NCBI GenBank assembly: GCA_905372275.1 | Contig: CAJPON010000002.1 | Location: forward strand, 1-64,000 | Length of the DNA stretch: 64,000 bases | From: Candidatus Saccharimonadota bacterium | GTDB taxonomy: Bacteria > Patescibacteriota > Saccharimonadia > Saccharimonadales > Saccharimonadaceae | Direction of reading: 5' to 3' | In this document: positions 39,729 through 48,413 of the stretch, piece after piece | How positions within the stretch are numbered: the stretch's first letter is position 1 | How the letters are laid out: each line of letters starts with the position of its first letter | Program-made: the position numbers and the translations under genes | The notes under the pieces: model-generated | Database searches by the model: none | Seen by the model: the letters and a program-made list of their open reading frames with translations, nothing else | What the model was told of the DNA's origin: nothing

Positions 39729-40892
39729 ATGAGTTTAGTTTTTGGTATCATTGTCGGTATAATTGTGTTGACTATTTTAGTGGTGACGCACGAGTTGGGC
39801 CATGCTTTGGTGGCGCGGCGTTACGGCGTGCGTGTTGAGGAATTTGGTATTGGCTTCCCGCCGGCAGCTTATAAGAAGAAGGTCAAGAAAAGCTTTTTGG
39901 GCAAAAATGTTGATTACAGTATTAACTGGCTGCCGCTAGGCGGTTTCGTTAAGTTACAAGGCGAGCACGACGATGATAAGCAGCCTGGCGACTACGGCGC
40001 AGCGACATTTTGGCAAAAAACACAAATCTTGCTGGCTGGCGTAGCAGTGAACTGGCTGAGTGCGGTGTTGATATTTACGATTTTGGCGTGGTGGGGTATG
40101 CCGCCGCTTGTCGCTAATCAATTCACCGTGGCTAGCGACACGACAACTTCAGGCAAAGAAGTCAAGATAGCCGGTGTCGAGAACGACTTGCCAGCGCAAA
40201 AAAGCGGATTAAAAACTGGCGACAATATTCTGTCGGTTGACGGCGATAAGATTAAAACTCCAGATGAGCTGACTAAGAGGCTGGCTCGCGACAAAGGTAA
40301 AACAGTCAAGATTCGCTACTCGCGAAACGGCCAAGAGGCAGTGCTGCCTGTAACATTGCGGTCTAGCAATGATGACAAGCGCGGCTATCTGGGCGCCAGT
40401 TTATCTCAAGAGGTCTTGATGCGTTCGACTTGGTCGGCGCCAATTGTCGGCGTAGGGCTGACTACTCAATTGACTGGGATAACTATTCAAGGGCTTGGGC
40501 AAGTTGTCTATGACGGTTTGACGGGGCTGGCTATGAAAATCGTGCCGAACGATAAGGCGCAGCAGCAGGCTAATCAAAAATTAGCAACAGTTGGCAATAG
40601 TGTTGGCGGTCCAGTGACGATATTTGGCATGTTGTTTCCGGCGGCTGGCGAGGCTGGCGGCCGCTATGTCTTGATGATTGCTGGGTTAATCGCTTTGTCG
40701 CTGGCAGTGATGAATATATTACCGATTCCAGCGCTTGATGGCGGGCGGTGGTTTGTGACGGCTTTGTTCCGCTTAATAAAGAAACCGCTCCGTAAAGATA
40801 CCGAGGAGAAAATTCATGGTACCGGATTCTTGGTTTTGATAGTATTGATAATATTAGTAACGATTTCTGACGTCGGGAAACTATTCAAATGA
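39729..40892 (+). CDS. rseP: RseP-type site-2 membrane metalloprotease with PDZ domain
   Basis: A 387-residue M50 protease that cleaves transmembrane anchors within the bilayer. The zinc motif HELGH (H21, H25) is in the first helix, followed by VEEFGIGFPP, a PDZ domain (about residues 140-215, AQKSGLKTGDNILSVDG), and the third zinc ligand in NILPIPALDGGR. GGAGGG lies just before the ATG at 39729, two bases after the uppS stop; the longer in-frame start is within uppS. It overlaps the next gene by 4 bp. Confidence 0.94.
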   Translation: MSLVFGIIVGIIVLTILVVTHELGHALVARRYGVRVEEFGIGFPPAAYKKKVKKSFLGKNVDYSINWLPLGGFVKLQGEHDDDKQPGDYGAATFWQKTQILLAGVAVNWLSAVLIFTILAWWGMPPLVANQFTVASDTTTSGKEVKIAGVENDLPAQKSGLKTGDNILSVDGDKIKTPDELTKRLARDKGKTVKIRYSRNGQEAVLPVTLRSSNDDKRGYLGASLSQEVLMRSTWSAPIVGVGLTTQLTGITIQGLGQVVYDGLTGLAMKIVPNDKAQQQANQKLATVGNSVGGPVTIFGMLFPAAGEAGGRYVLMIAGLIALSLAVMNILPIPALDGGRWFVTALFRLIKKPLRKDTEEKIHGTGFLVLIVLIILVTISDVGKLFK

Positions 40893-41650
40893 AACGCTGG
40901 CGGGTGGGTAAGCTGCAGCTGAATAAACTTCGCTTTTCTCGGCGGCAGGTACTGTCATGGATTGGCTGGACGCTGCTGGTGGCAGTATCGATGGTAGCGG
41001 CTGCTTATGCGGTAGCTGGCGTTGGGCGATTGCTATTGCGGACGGGTTGGTTGGCGCAAGCTAATGTATCAGTGGTTAATCTAATTTTGCAATGTTTTGT
41101 TCATGTCTTGACAATTGCCGCCGTTTGCACGGTAGCTTGGCGTATTAAACAATCGATATCAGTCAAACAGGCTGGTGTGCAGCGGTTGATTGAGTGGCGC
41201 GATATCGGTATGGCAATCGTTGGCGCGGTGGCTTACATTGCTTTGACAGTGAGCTTATCATTTGTTGCGCAAGCCATTATACCAGGATTTAACCCAAACC
41301 AAGCTCAGGATGTCGGGGTATCAGATAGGCTGTTTTCGTTAGATCTAGCGATAGCTTTCGTGGTGCTGGTGATAGTGGTGCCATTATGCGAGGAGTTAAT
41401 TTTTCGCGGTATACTGTATGGCAAACTGTGTTCGGCGAAGCTGCCAGTAGCAGCTAACGTATTTTTTGTTAGCTTGCTTTTTGGGGTAGCGCATGGGCAG
41501 TGGAATGTTGGTATTGATACGTTTGCGCTGAGTTTGGTGCTTTGTGCGCTGCGCGAATATACTGGATCGATTTGGTCTGGCTTTTTGCTGCACGCAATCA
41601 AGAATAGCGTGGCTTTTTATGCGGTTTATGTTGCGGCGGCGTTTTGGTAA
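40889..41650 (+). CDS. CPBP-family intramembrane metalloprotease
   Basis: A 253-residue polytopic membrane protein with the CAAX/bacteriocin-processing motifs: EELIFRG (motif 1, EExxxR), FGVAHGQ (motif 2) and LLHAIKNSV (HxxxN). About seven membrane helices. Members process prenylated proteins, bacteriocins or act in immunity; the substrate here is unknown. Its start overlaps the rseP stop (ATGA), so two intramembrane proteases are made together. Confidence 0.88.
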   Translation: MKRWRVGKLQLNKLRFSRRQVLSWIGWTLLVAVSMVAAAYAVAGVGRLLLRTGWLAQANVSVVNLILQCFVHVLTIAAVCTVAWRIKQSISVKQAGVQRLIEWRDIGMAIVGAVAYIALTVSLSFVAQAIIPGFNPNQAQDVGVSDRLFSLDLAIAFVVLVIVVPLCEELIFRGILYGKLCSAKLPVAANVFFVSLLFGVAHGQWNVGIDTFALSLVLCALREYTGSIWSGFLLHAIKNSVAFYAVYVAAAFW

Positions 41651-41689
41651 TTTGTTGATATGCGTGATTCACGGTAAAATGAGGATATT

Positions 41690-42937
41690 ATGAGACTAAG
41701 TAAGAATTTTACTCGAACTATCAAGCAGGCGCCAGCTGACGAGGTGGCGCGTAATGCCCAGCTGCTGATTCGCGCTGGCTACGTGCATAAAACGATGGCA
41801 GGTGTTTATTCATACTTGCCACTGGGATTAAAAGTGGTTGAGAATATTAAGCAAATTGTCCGCGAAGAGATGAATAAAATTGACAGTCAAGAGCTAGTCA
41901 TGAGCACACTGCAGCGCAAAGAAACATGGCAAGAGACTGGCCGCTGGAGCGACGAGTTGGTCGATGTGTGGTTCAAGTCTCATCTGCAAGACGGCACTGA
42001 GGTTGGTTTCGGCTGGACGCACGAAGAGCCGATCGTTGATTTGCTGCGTAATTATCTAAAGAGCTATAAGGATTTGCCGATTAGCGTTTACCAGTTCCAG
42101 AACAAGCTGCGCAACGAACTGCGCGCCAAAAGCGGTATCATGCGCGGCCGCGAGTTCGTTATGAAAGATATGTACTCGGTGCATGCCAGCAAAGAAGACT
42201 TGGATAAGTATTATAACGCCGCGATTGAGGCTTATAAGCGCTGCTACGACCGCTTTGGTATCGGCGATGAGACGTATGTGACGTTTGCCTCGGGCGGAGC
42301 TTTCACTAAATTTAGCCACGAATTTCAGACGATTTGTGACGCTGGCGAGGATTATATTTATCTGCACCGCGGCAAAAATATTGCTGTGAACGAAGAGGTT
42401 TTGGATGAAGCCGTCAAGGAGCTGGGCATTGACCGCAGCGAGCTAGAACGGGTCAAAACTGCTGAGGTCGGCAATATCTTTAACTTCGGTACGCAAAAGT
42501 CCGAGGAAATGCGCCTGGTCTTTACTGACGCTGAGGGCGTAGAGCAGTACGCTTACATGGGTAGCTACGGTATCGGTATCACCCGGGTGATGGGCGTGAT
42601 TGTTGAGAAATTTGCTGATGACAAGGGGCTGGTTTGGCCGGAAAATATTGCACCCGCTAAAGTGTATCTGGTACAAATTGGCAGCCAGTCGCGTGCTACA
42701 GCTGACGAACTCTACCAGAAGTTGCAATCTGTCGGAATCGAGACTATCTATGACGATCGCGACGAGCGTCCAGGGGTTAAATTTGCTGATGCCGAACTGC
42801 TGGGCATTCCGTATCGGGTGACGGTCAGCGATCGCTTGCTTGATGATGGTAAATGGGAGGTGTCAACGCGTCAGACTGGCCAGACTGGCGAACAACGGCT
42901 CTTGACGACAGATGAGTTGCTTGCTACACTGAACTAA
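41690..42937 (+). CDS. proS: Prolyl-tRNA synthetase, short form without the editing insert
   Basis: Class II synthetase for tRNA-Pro. Motif 1 (GVYSYLPLGLKVVENI), motif 2 (YQFQNKLRNELRAKSGIMRGREF), motif 3 (GSYGIGITRVMGVI) and the C-terminal anticodon domain (PAKVYLVQIG) are present. At 415 residues it lacks the ~180-residue INS editing domain between motifs 2 and 3 found in typical bacterial ProRS, like alphaproteobacterial and mitochondrial enzymes, so clearance of Ala-tRNA-Pro must be done elsewhere or tolerated. TAAAAT sits nine bases before the ATG. Confidence 0.95.
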   Translation: MRLSKNFTRTIKQAPADEVARNAQLLIRAGYVHKTMAGVYSYLPLGLKVVENIKQIVREEMNKIDSQELVMSTLQRKETWQETGRWSDELVDVWFKSHLQDGTEVGFGWTHEEPIVDLLRNYLKSYKDLPISVYQFQNKLRNELRAKSGIMRGREFVMKDMYSVHASKEDLDKYYNAAIEAYKRCYDRFGIGDETYVTFASGGAFTKFSHEFQTICDAGEDYIYLHRGKNIAVNEEVLDEAVKELGIDRSELERVKTAEVGNIFNFGTQKSEEMRLVFTDAEGVEQYAYMGSYGIGITRVMGVIVEKFADDKGLVWPENIAPAKVYLVQIGSQSRATADELYQKLQSVGIETIYDDRDERPGVKFADAELLGIPYRVTVSDRLLDDGKWEVSTRQTGQTGEQRLLTTDELLATLN

Positions 42938-42966
42938 TCTGAGTATTTTGTATTGGAGGGCTGGGG

Positions 42967-42984
42967 TTTCTCTAGACAGAGAAA
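42967..42984 (+). terminator. Short hairpin between proS and greA
   Basis: TTTCTCT and AGAGAAA form a perfect 7-bp stem over AGAC. There is no clear T-run after it, so it could be a weak terminator or a structure in the greA leader. Confidence 0.4.
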
Positions 42985-43017
42985 GTTTCGGGCGGTATAA
43001 CGAAAGGAGTAAAACTT

Positions 43018-43473
43018 ATGAAAAAAGCATATCAGATCACCGAGGATGGAAGAAAAGAGCTTGAAGAAGAGCTAGCTGCCTTGAAGGGTCGCCGCGGCGA
43101 GATTGCCGAGAAAATCGCTGAAGCGCGCGGTTACGGCGATTTGAGCGAGAACGCCGAGTACGATCAGGCGCGCGAAGAGCAAGGCCTAGTCGAGACGCGT
43201 ATTGCCGAGATTGAGGATATTTTGCAGAACGCCGAGGATATCAAGGGCGGCACCACTCACAAAGTTAGTTTGGGCAGTCGAGTGACGCTTGAATCTGGCG
43301 GTAAAATATTTGAATATACGGTTGTTGGCCCGGTTGAAGCCGATCCGCTGAATGGCAAAATTAGCGACGAATCGCCGCTGGGCGTGGCGCTAATTGATAA
43401 GGTAGTGGGCGATACCGCCGCTATTAACACACCCAAAGGCGAGACTATCTACGCAATCAAAGCAATTTCGTAG
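43018..43473 (+). CDS. greA: Transcription elongation factor GreA
   Basis: Rescues backtracked RNA polymerase by stimulating transcript cleavage. The N-terminal coiled coil (about residues 8-75) has GYGDLSENAEYDQAREEQ with the acidic tip residues, and the FKBP-like C-terminal domain has LGSRVTLESGG and ISDESPLGVALI. Length is 151. AAAGGAG precedes the ATG. Two conserved neighbours (proS, lysS) flank it; greA-lysS adjacency is common in bacteria. Confidence 0.96.
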   Translation: MKKAYQITEDGRKELEEELAALKGRRGEIAEKIAEARGYGDLSENAEYDQAREEQGLVETRIAEIEDILQNAEDIKGGTTHKVSLGSRVTLESGGKIFEYTVVGPVEADPLNGKISDESPLGVALIDKVVGDTAAINTPKGETIYAIKAIS

Positions 43474-43491
43474 CTACTAACAGGGGCGTGC

Positions 43492-43497
43492 TATAAT
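43492..43497 (+). promoter_or_regulatory. lysS -10 element (TATAAT)
   Basis: TATAAT ends eight bases before the lysS ATG at 43506 and no ribosome site lies between. Confidence 0.7.
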
Positions 43498-43505
43498 AAA
43501 TAATT

Positions 43506-45008
43506 ATGGCTACACTGCAAGATTATCGAAACGAACGGTTACGAAAATTAGAAACCCTGCGAGAACTAGGCGTTGATCCGTATCCGGCGCGGTCGGAGCG
43601 GACGCATGGTTGTGGCGAGGTTTTAGCGCATTATGATGAGCTGGCAGGCCGGGAAGTGGTCGTGGCGGGTCGTATCGTTTCAATCCGCAGTTTTGGCAAG
43701 CTGGCGTTCATCAAACTGCGCGACGGGAGCGGTGAGGTGCAACTATATTTGCAGCGTGATGATGTAGCTGAATTGGACGCTAGCCGCGGTGTATTGGGTA
43801 TGAAACAGCTGAAGCTTCTTGATACGGGCGACTTTGTCGAGGCGCGCGGAGTGATGACGACGACACAGACTGGCGAAAAGTCGGTTAGCGTGCATGAACT
43901 ACGGTTATTAACTAAGTCACTGCGGCCGATGCCAGAGAAATTGGAAAACAAAGAAGAGCGTTTCCGCCGCCGCTATGTCGATATGAATGTCAATCCAGAG
44001 GTGCGCCAGCGGTTTGTTCGCCGCAGTAAGTTCTGGCAGGCGACGCGCGATTATCTGAACCAGCATGGCTTTACTGAGGTGAATGTGCCGGTATTGGAAC
44101 ACACCACTGGCGGTGCTGATGCTAACCCATTTGTGACGCACATGGACGCGCTGGATGACCAGCAGTTTTACTTACGCATTTCTCACGAGTTGCCGTTGAA
44201 GCGATTGGTTGGCGCTGGGTTTGAGAAAGTTTATGATCTTGGGCCGCGTTTTCGTAATGAGAATTATTCCGATGAACATTTGCCAGAGCACATCGCCATG
44301 GAGTGGTACGCTGCGTACTGGGATTGGCGAGCTGGTATGCGCTTCATGGAGGATATGTATAAATATGTATTGCAGGAAACGTTTGGCACGCTGCAATTTC
44401 AGCTAGGTAAATTTAAGGTTGACATGAGCGGCGAGTGGGAAGTCTGGGACTATGCTGAGGTGATTAACAAGCACTATGGAATTGATGTTTATAATACAAC
44501 GATTGACGAGGTGGCCGCCAAGTTGAAAGCACATGGCTTGGAAGTGGAGAAGACCGATTCCATTCCGCGCGGCATCGATAAATTGTGGAAAAATATTCGT
44601 AAAGATGTGGCGGGGCCGGTGTGGTTGGTGAATACACCGAAGTTCATCAGTCCACTGTCCAAGTCCAACCCCGACAATCCGCAGACGGTGGAGCGTTTCC
44701 AGCCAATTATTGCCGGGTCAGAGCTGGGCAATGGTTTTTCCGAGCTGAATGACCCGATTGATCAGTTGAATCGCTTTGTTGAGCAGCAACAGATGCGCGA
44801 TGCAGGCGATGACGAGGCGATGATGCTGGATATTGACTTCGTGGAAATGTTGGAGTACGGTATGCCGCCAGCTTGCGGCTGGGGTTATTCTGAACGGGTA
44901 TTTTGGATTTTTGAAGGCGTAACTGCTCGCGAGGGCGTGCCGTTCCCACAGCTGCGTCATGAGATTGACGAGACAACGCGGGCGATTTATCCAGAAGTGA
45001 AGTTATAG
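43506..45008 (+). CDS. lysS: Lysyl-tRNA synthetase, class II
   Basis: The N-terminal OB fold (VVVAGRIVSIRSFGKLAFIKLRDG) binds the anticodon; the catalytic domain has motif 1 (LNQHGFTEVNVPVLEHTTGGADANPF), motif 2 (YDLGPRFRNENYSDEHLPEH, here EWYAAY) and a motif 3 region CGWGYSERVFWIFEG, where typical LysRS reads GLGIGIDRLVMLLT. The Arg is retained but the surrounding sequence is unusual. Length is 500. It ends 33 bp from the convergent small acidic protein gene. Confidence 0.93.
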   Translation: MATLQDYRNERLRKLETLRELGVDPYPARSERTHGCGEVLAHYDELAGREVVVAGRIVSIRSFGKLAFIKLRDGSGEVQLYLQRDDVAELDASRGVLGMKQLKLLDTGDFVEARGVMTTTQTGEKSVSVHELRLLTKSLRPMPEKLENKEERFRRRYVDMNVNPEVRQRFVRRSKFWQATRDYLNQHGFTEVNVPVLEHTTGGADANPFVTHMDALDDQQFYLRISHELPLKRLVGAGFEKVYDLGPRFRNENYSDEHLPEHIAMEWYAAYWDWRAGMRFMEDMYKYVLQETFGTLQFQLGKFKVDMSGEWEVWDYAEVINKHYGIDVYNTTIDEVAAKLKAHGLEVEKTDSIPRGIDKLWKNIRKDVAGPVWLVNTPKFISPLSKSNPDNPQTVERFQPIIAGSELGNGFSELNDPIDQLNRFVEQQQMRDAGDDEAMMLDIDFVEMLEYGMPPACGWGYSERVFWIFEGVTAREGVPFPQLRHEIDETTRAIYPEVKL

Positions 45009-45041
45009 CTTTTGAGTTGTCGATACTATCGGTATCTTGGC

Positions 45042-45338
45042 TTAGGCAGCCATTTTCTCGCTATCCTCAGCTAGTTCGCCGAGCAAGATATCGATTTCGT
45101 CAGACACAATATCTGCAAAGTCTGGTACATTGGCGCGTACCCAATCGACGATTTGGTCGTCGCTGGCTTCTTGCATGTGTGATAGTTCTTCGGCTTGCTC
45201 TGGTGATAGCTCGAGGACGATTTCGTTGATGACACGTTCCTCTAGCGTCGATTCAAAATGGTCGGCAAGCGATTGGTAATCTTCGTCTGATAGATTGATT
45301 CCTAAATCTGCGAGGAGACTGCGGCTTAAAATTGGCAT
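45042..45338 (-). CDS. Small acidic protein, third paralogue of the 1356/1828 family
   Basis: A 98-residue acidic protein that keeps the two ends of the family: the N-terminal unit (SLLADLGINLSDEDYQSL, EERVINEIVLELSPEQ) and the NVPDFADIVSDEIDILLGEL end, but lacks the middle ~40 residues of the two proteins near 1.4-2.3 kb. GAAAGGA lies before the ATG. It is downstream of the coiled-coil gene (45369-46679) on the same strand, repeating the big-protein plus small-acidic-protein pairing seen at the window start. Confidence 0.8.
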   Translation of the reverse strand: MPILSRSLLADLGINLSDEDYQSLADHFESTLEERVINEIVLELSPEQAEELSHMQEASDDQIVDWVRANVPDFADIVSDEIDILLGELAEDSEKMAA

Positions 45339-45368
45339 GATGTTATCCTTTCTTTTTCTGTTTTAACT

Positions 45369-46679
45369 TTAGACAAAGGTATTTTCGACGCTACGGTCTC
45401 TGGCTTGCTGGGTTGCTTTGGCTTTCTTCTTTGCAGCAATCTCGTTTTGCGCGCTGGCTTCAAGGGCTTTACCGGTATTTTCGACGTCTTTTTGAGCTTG
45501 AATCAGCGATTGCGCAAGTTGCGTCTCCTGTCGCTGCAGTTCGGCTAAACGTTTATGATAATCGGCGATTGCTTTCTCCATATTTTCTTGTTGCTGCTGA
45601 GCCTTGACGGCTTCGTACGTTGCTGCAAATTTGTTGGCGCTATCATCGGATAGCGAGTCGGCTTTTTCTTGAAGCTTAGCCGCATTCTCTCTGACCGAAA
45701 CCAAGTCTGACTCCATGTTAGCGATTTCTCCAGCTTGCTGGCGCATACTATTTAGCTCGGTTCTGGTCTGCTGAAGCTGTCCGCCAATTGATTCAACTCG
45801 ATTTTGCGCGTCAGCAGAAGCTCGCTCGGCGTATCGCGCTTGCCAGCTAGCATCTTGTGAGTTTTTGCTAGCTTCGGCAGCATTCATGACAGCGCTAGCG
45901 ATGCGGCGGCGTTGATCTTTTGGTATAGAATTGACATGTTCTTTGGCTGCTGCCCAAGACTCAAACCAACCAACATTTTGTTCTTTACGCATTTTTTCAC
46001 GAAGAGCTTTGCGGGTGCGGGCTTTGTCTGCACGTTCCGATAATTCGGCTATAGTGGCCTCGCGGCGCGATTCGTAGGCGTTTTTGACGGTTTCCAGGCG
46101 TCCGCTCATCCGATTCTGTCGTATTTCGAGATTTGCTTTGCGTTTGTTCAGGCGAGCCTCAGCTTTTTGAAGCTTCCTCATACGGAATTTTTTAAGCGGG
46201 TGATTGTCGCTGAGATGAGCAACCTCGTCAAGCTTTGCCTTGCGCCTGTCATACGAGCTTTGGGCTAGGCCGTGCATAAACTTATCCATCAAGAGGCCTG
46301 GCTGCTCCATGGCATTATTCCAAGCTGCTGCAGCTCTTTCCTTGCCCCATTGTAGTGTATTACCAGCGTCTCTTATCATTCGGCTAACGGGGTAGCGCCT
46401 GCCTAGAATTTCAGCGTCAGTGCGCAGCGTCTCGTTAGCCTGTACCTCGGCAGCATCCTCGGCGCTTTCTTGGCCAGGCTCGACGTCTCCGTATTCGGCG
46501 CCGCTTTCTTGACCAGATTCAGGGGTGGTTTCGTCGCCTTCAGGCGGCACTTCTATGTAATCTGGTATACCATTCTCATCAGTATGTACGACAGATCCGT
46601 TATCTAACGTAAAATCCTTACCTTGTTCTCCTACTGGCGGTGGTGGACTTCCAGTTCTCTCGAGTGATCTCGCGGGCAT
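45369..46679 (-). CDS. Long coiled-coil protein with acidic Pro/Glu-rich N-terminus
   Basis: A 436-residue protein of unknown family. Residues 1-95 are Pro/Glu/Gly-rich and probably disordered. From about residue 135 onward the sequence is almost continuous charged helix: Lys/Arg-rich in the middle (RRKAKLDEVAHLSDNHP, LNKRKANLEIRQNRMSGRL) and Gln/Ala/Glu-rich at the end, with heptad-like Leu/Ile spacing, ending in a KKKAKATQQARDRSV tail. No membrane segment or signal peptide is seen. GGAATAACGAAATG gives the start. With the 98-residue gene after it, it forms a two-gene unit bounded by lysS and uppP. Confidence 0.8.
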   Translation of the reverse strand: MPARSLERTGSPPPPVGEQGKDFTLDNGSVVHTDENGIPDYIEVPPEGDETTPESGQESGAEYGDVEPGQESAEDAAEVQANETLRTDAEILGRRYPVSRMIRDAGNTLQWGKERAAAAWNNAMEQPGLLMDKFMHGLAQSSYDRRKAKLDEVAHLSDNHPLKKFRMRKLQKAEARLNKRKANLEIRQNRMSGRLETVKNAYESRREATIAELSERADKARTRKALREKMRKEQNVGWFESWAAAKEHVNSIPKDQRRRIASAVMNAAEASKNSQDASWQARYAERASADAQNRVESIGGQLQQTRTELNSMRQQAGEIANMESDLVSVRENAAKLQEKADSLSDDSANKFAATYEAVKAQQQQENMEKAIADYHKRLAELQRQETQLAQSLIQAQKDVENTGKALEASAQNEIAAKKKAKATQQARDRSVENTFV

Positions 46680-46808
46680 TTCGTTATTCCTTTTTATTTT
46701 TGTCTGACTTTCTATATAACTTATAGCAAAAAATCACGCTTATGTCAATATTTTTAGCGTAAAATAGGCAAAAATAGTTGAGATTTTTGCCGAGACGGCT
46801 TCAAATGC

Positions 46809-46814
46809 TATACT
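46809..46814 (+). promoter_or_regulatory. uppP -10 element (TATACT)
   Basis: TATACT lies ten bases before the uppP ATG at 46825, without a ribosome site in between. Confidence 0.6.
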
Positions 46815-46824
46815 ATTAAATATT

Positions 46825-47661
46825 ATGGAATGGTGGCAGGCTATCATATTGGGTATTGTCGAGGGAGTAACGGAGTTTTTGCCAGTGTCGTCGACCGGGC
46901 ATTTGACAATTGTCGAGAAGTTGATGGGTATGCGGATCAACGATCCGAGTTTGACGGCTTTTACGGCTATTATTCAGATTGGTGCTATCGCTGCAGCGAT
47001 AATTTATTTCCGAGATGATATTTGGCGGGTGATGAGTGCCTGGTGGCGCGGCTTGTGGTGGAAACGGGCGCGGCGGCAGTTTGATTACAAATATGGCTGG
47101 GCGATTATTATTGGATCGCTGCCGATTGCGGCTATCGGTTATGCTCTCAAAAATGAGGTCGAAACAGTGCTGCGCAGCTTATGGTTTGTGGCCTTTGCAT
47201 TGATTGGCTGGAGCCTGGTGATGTGGCTAGCCGACAAATGCAGCGCTGTGCGGCGCGGCGAGCGGCAGACAACTTGGCGGGATACGCTGGCGATTGGCTT
47301 AGGCCAGTGCTTAGCGCTGATTCCAGGCGTGTCGCGCTCAGGGGCAACGATTTCGGTGGGACTATTTCGCGGTTTTGATCGGGTAACGGTGACGAAATTA
47401 AGTTTCTTTCTGGGTATTCCAGCCTTGGTGGCAGCGGGTTTGCTAGAGGCGATGACCGCTTACAAATACATTGGCGGCGGTGTCGGCTGGGTGCCAACAA
47501 TTTTGGCGACAGCGGTGGCTTTTGCGGTTGGCTATTGGTCGATTGCTTGGCTACTGAAATTCGTCGCCGGCAATGACTTTTCGTTGTTTATCCGGTACCG
47601 CATCGGTTTGGGTGTGATGATTATGTTATTGCTAATGACTGGCGCGATAACGGCAATATAA
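46825..47661 (+). CDS. uppP: Undecaprenyl-diphosphatase
   Basis: Recycles the lipid carrier by removing a phosphate outside the membrane. The 278-residue polytopic protein carries the family motifs GIVEGVTEFLPVSSTGHL (catalytic Glu region) and IPGVSRSGATISVGLFRG with the essential Arg/Ser. Around eight membrane helices. It complements uppS at 39 kb: synthesis and recycling of the wall lipid carrier are both encoded in this window. Confidence 0.95.
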   Translation: MEWWQAIILGIVEGVTEFLPVSSTGHLTIVEKLMGMRINDPSLTAFTAIIQIGAIAAAIIYFRDDIWRVMSAWWRGLWWKRARRQFDYKYGWAIIIGSLPIAAIGYALKNEVETVLRSLWFVAFALIGWSLVMWLADKCSAVRRGERQTTWRDTLAIGLGQCLALIPGVSRSGATISVGLFRGFDRVTVTKLSFFLGIPALVAAGLLEAMTAYKYIGGGVGWVPTILATAVAFAVGYWSIAWLLKFVAGNDFSLFIRYRIGLGVMIMLLLMTGAITAI

Positions 47662-47681
47662 ATTAATAAAGAAAGAGTGCA

Positions 47682-48413
47682 ATGATTGAGGTCAAACATA
47701 TTACCAAAATATACGGCAAAAAGAAGAATGCTTTTACGGCGCTGGATGATGTTAGCTTGAATATTGAAGAGGGCTCGAGTGTGGCTATTTTAGGTAAGTC
47801 CGGTAGTGGCAAATCGACGCTGATGCATGCGATTTCCGGGCTAGACAAGCCGCAAAAGGGCAAGGTGCTAATTGACGGCGAAGACATTTTGCGGTTGAGG
47901 CCGCGGGCTACTGACAAATTCCGGGCGCAGAAGATGGGTTTTATCTTCCAGAGTTTCTTCGTTGAGGGCGGCGAGAGCTGTTATGATAATGTCAGTTTGG
48001 CGTTAGAGACGGCGGGCGTGGCGAGAATCGGCCGCAAGAAACGGATCATTGAAGCTCTGAAAGCGGTTGATTTGGGTGACAAGATCAAGTCACGCGCCAA
48101 AGACCTTTCAGGCGGGCAAAAACAGCGTTTGGCGATTGCTCGGGCGATTGTCGGCCGGCCGCAGATTCTATTTGCCGACGAGCCGACGGGCAATCTCGAC
48201 TCAGCGACCTCAAAGGTAATCGAGGACTTGTTATTTAATTATTGTAAAGAAAACAACGCTACGTTGATTATTGTGACTCACGATGAAGACTTAGCGCAAA
48301 AATGTCAGCGGGTGATTCATATCAAAGATGGTAAAATCGAATCGGACTCTATTGCCAAGAAATCAGCTGCTAAAAATAAGTCGACTAGCAAACTTACAGA
48401 GGAGGAAAAATAA
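47682..48413 (+). CDS. ABC transporter ATP-binding protein (MacB/LolD type)
   Basis: A 243-residue ATPase: Walker [11 protein letters not shown]-loop [11 protein letters not shown], signature [13 protein letters not shown], Walker [13 protein letters not shown] and the switch His in VTHDE. The C-terminus is basic and disordered. It overlaps the permease gene by one base (AATAATG), so the two are a unit. Such pairs move lipids, peptides or lipoproteins across the inner membrane or work as mechanotransmitters; the cargo is unknown. Confidence 0.93.
   Translation: MIEVKHITKIYGKKKNAFTALDDVSLNIEEGSSVAILGKSGSGKSTLMHAISGLDKPQKGKVLIDGEDILRLRPRATDKFRAQKMGFIFQSFFVEGGESCYDNVSLALETAGVARIGRKKRIIEALKAVDLGDKIKSRAKDLSGGQKQRLAIARAIVGRPQILFADEPTGNLDSATSKVIEDLLFNYCKENNATLIIVTHDEDLAQKCQRVIHIKDGKIESDSIAKKSAAKNKSTSKLTEEEK

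Noticed and set aside
47147..47500. Arg/Pro-rich minus-strand ORF inside uppP
   Set aside because: It is a mirror of the highly conserved UppP coding sequence with no independent evidence.
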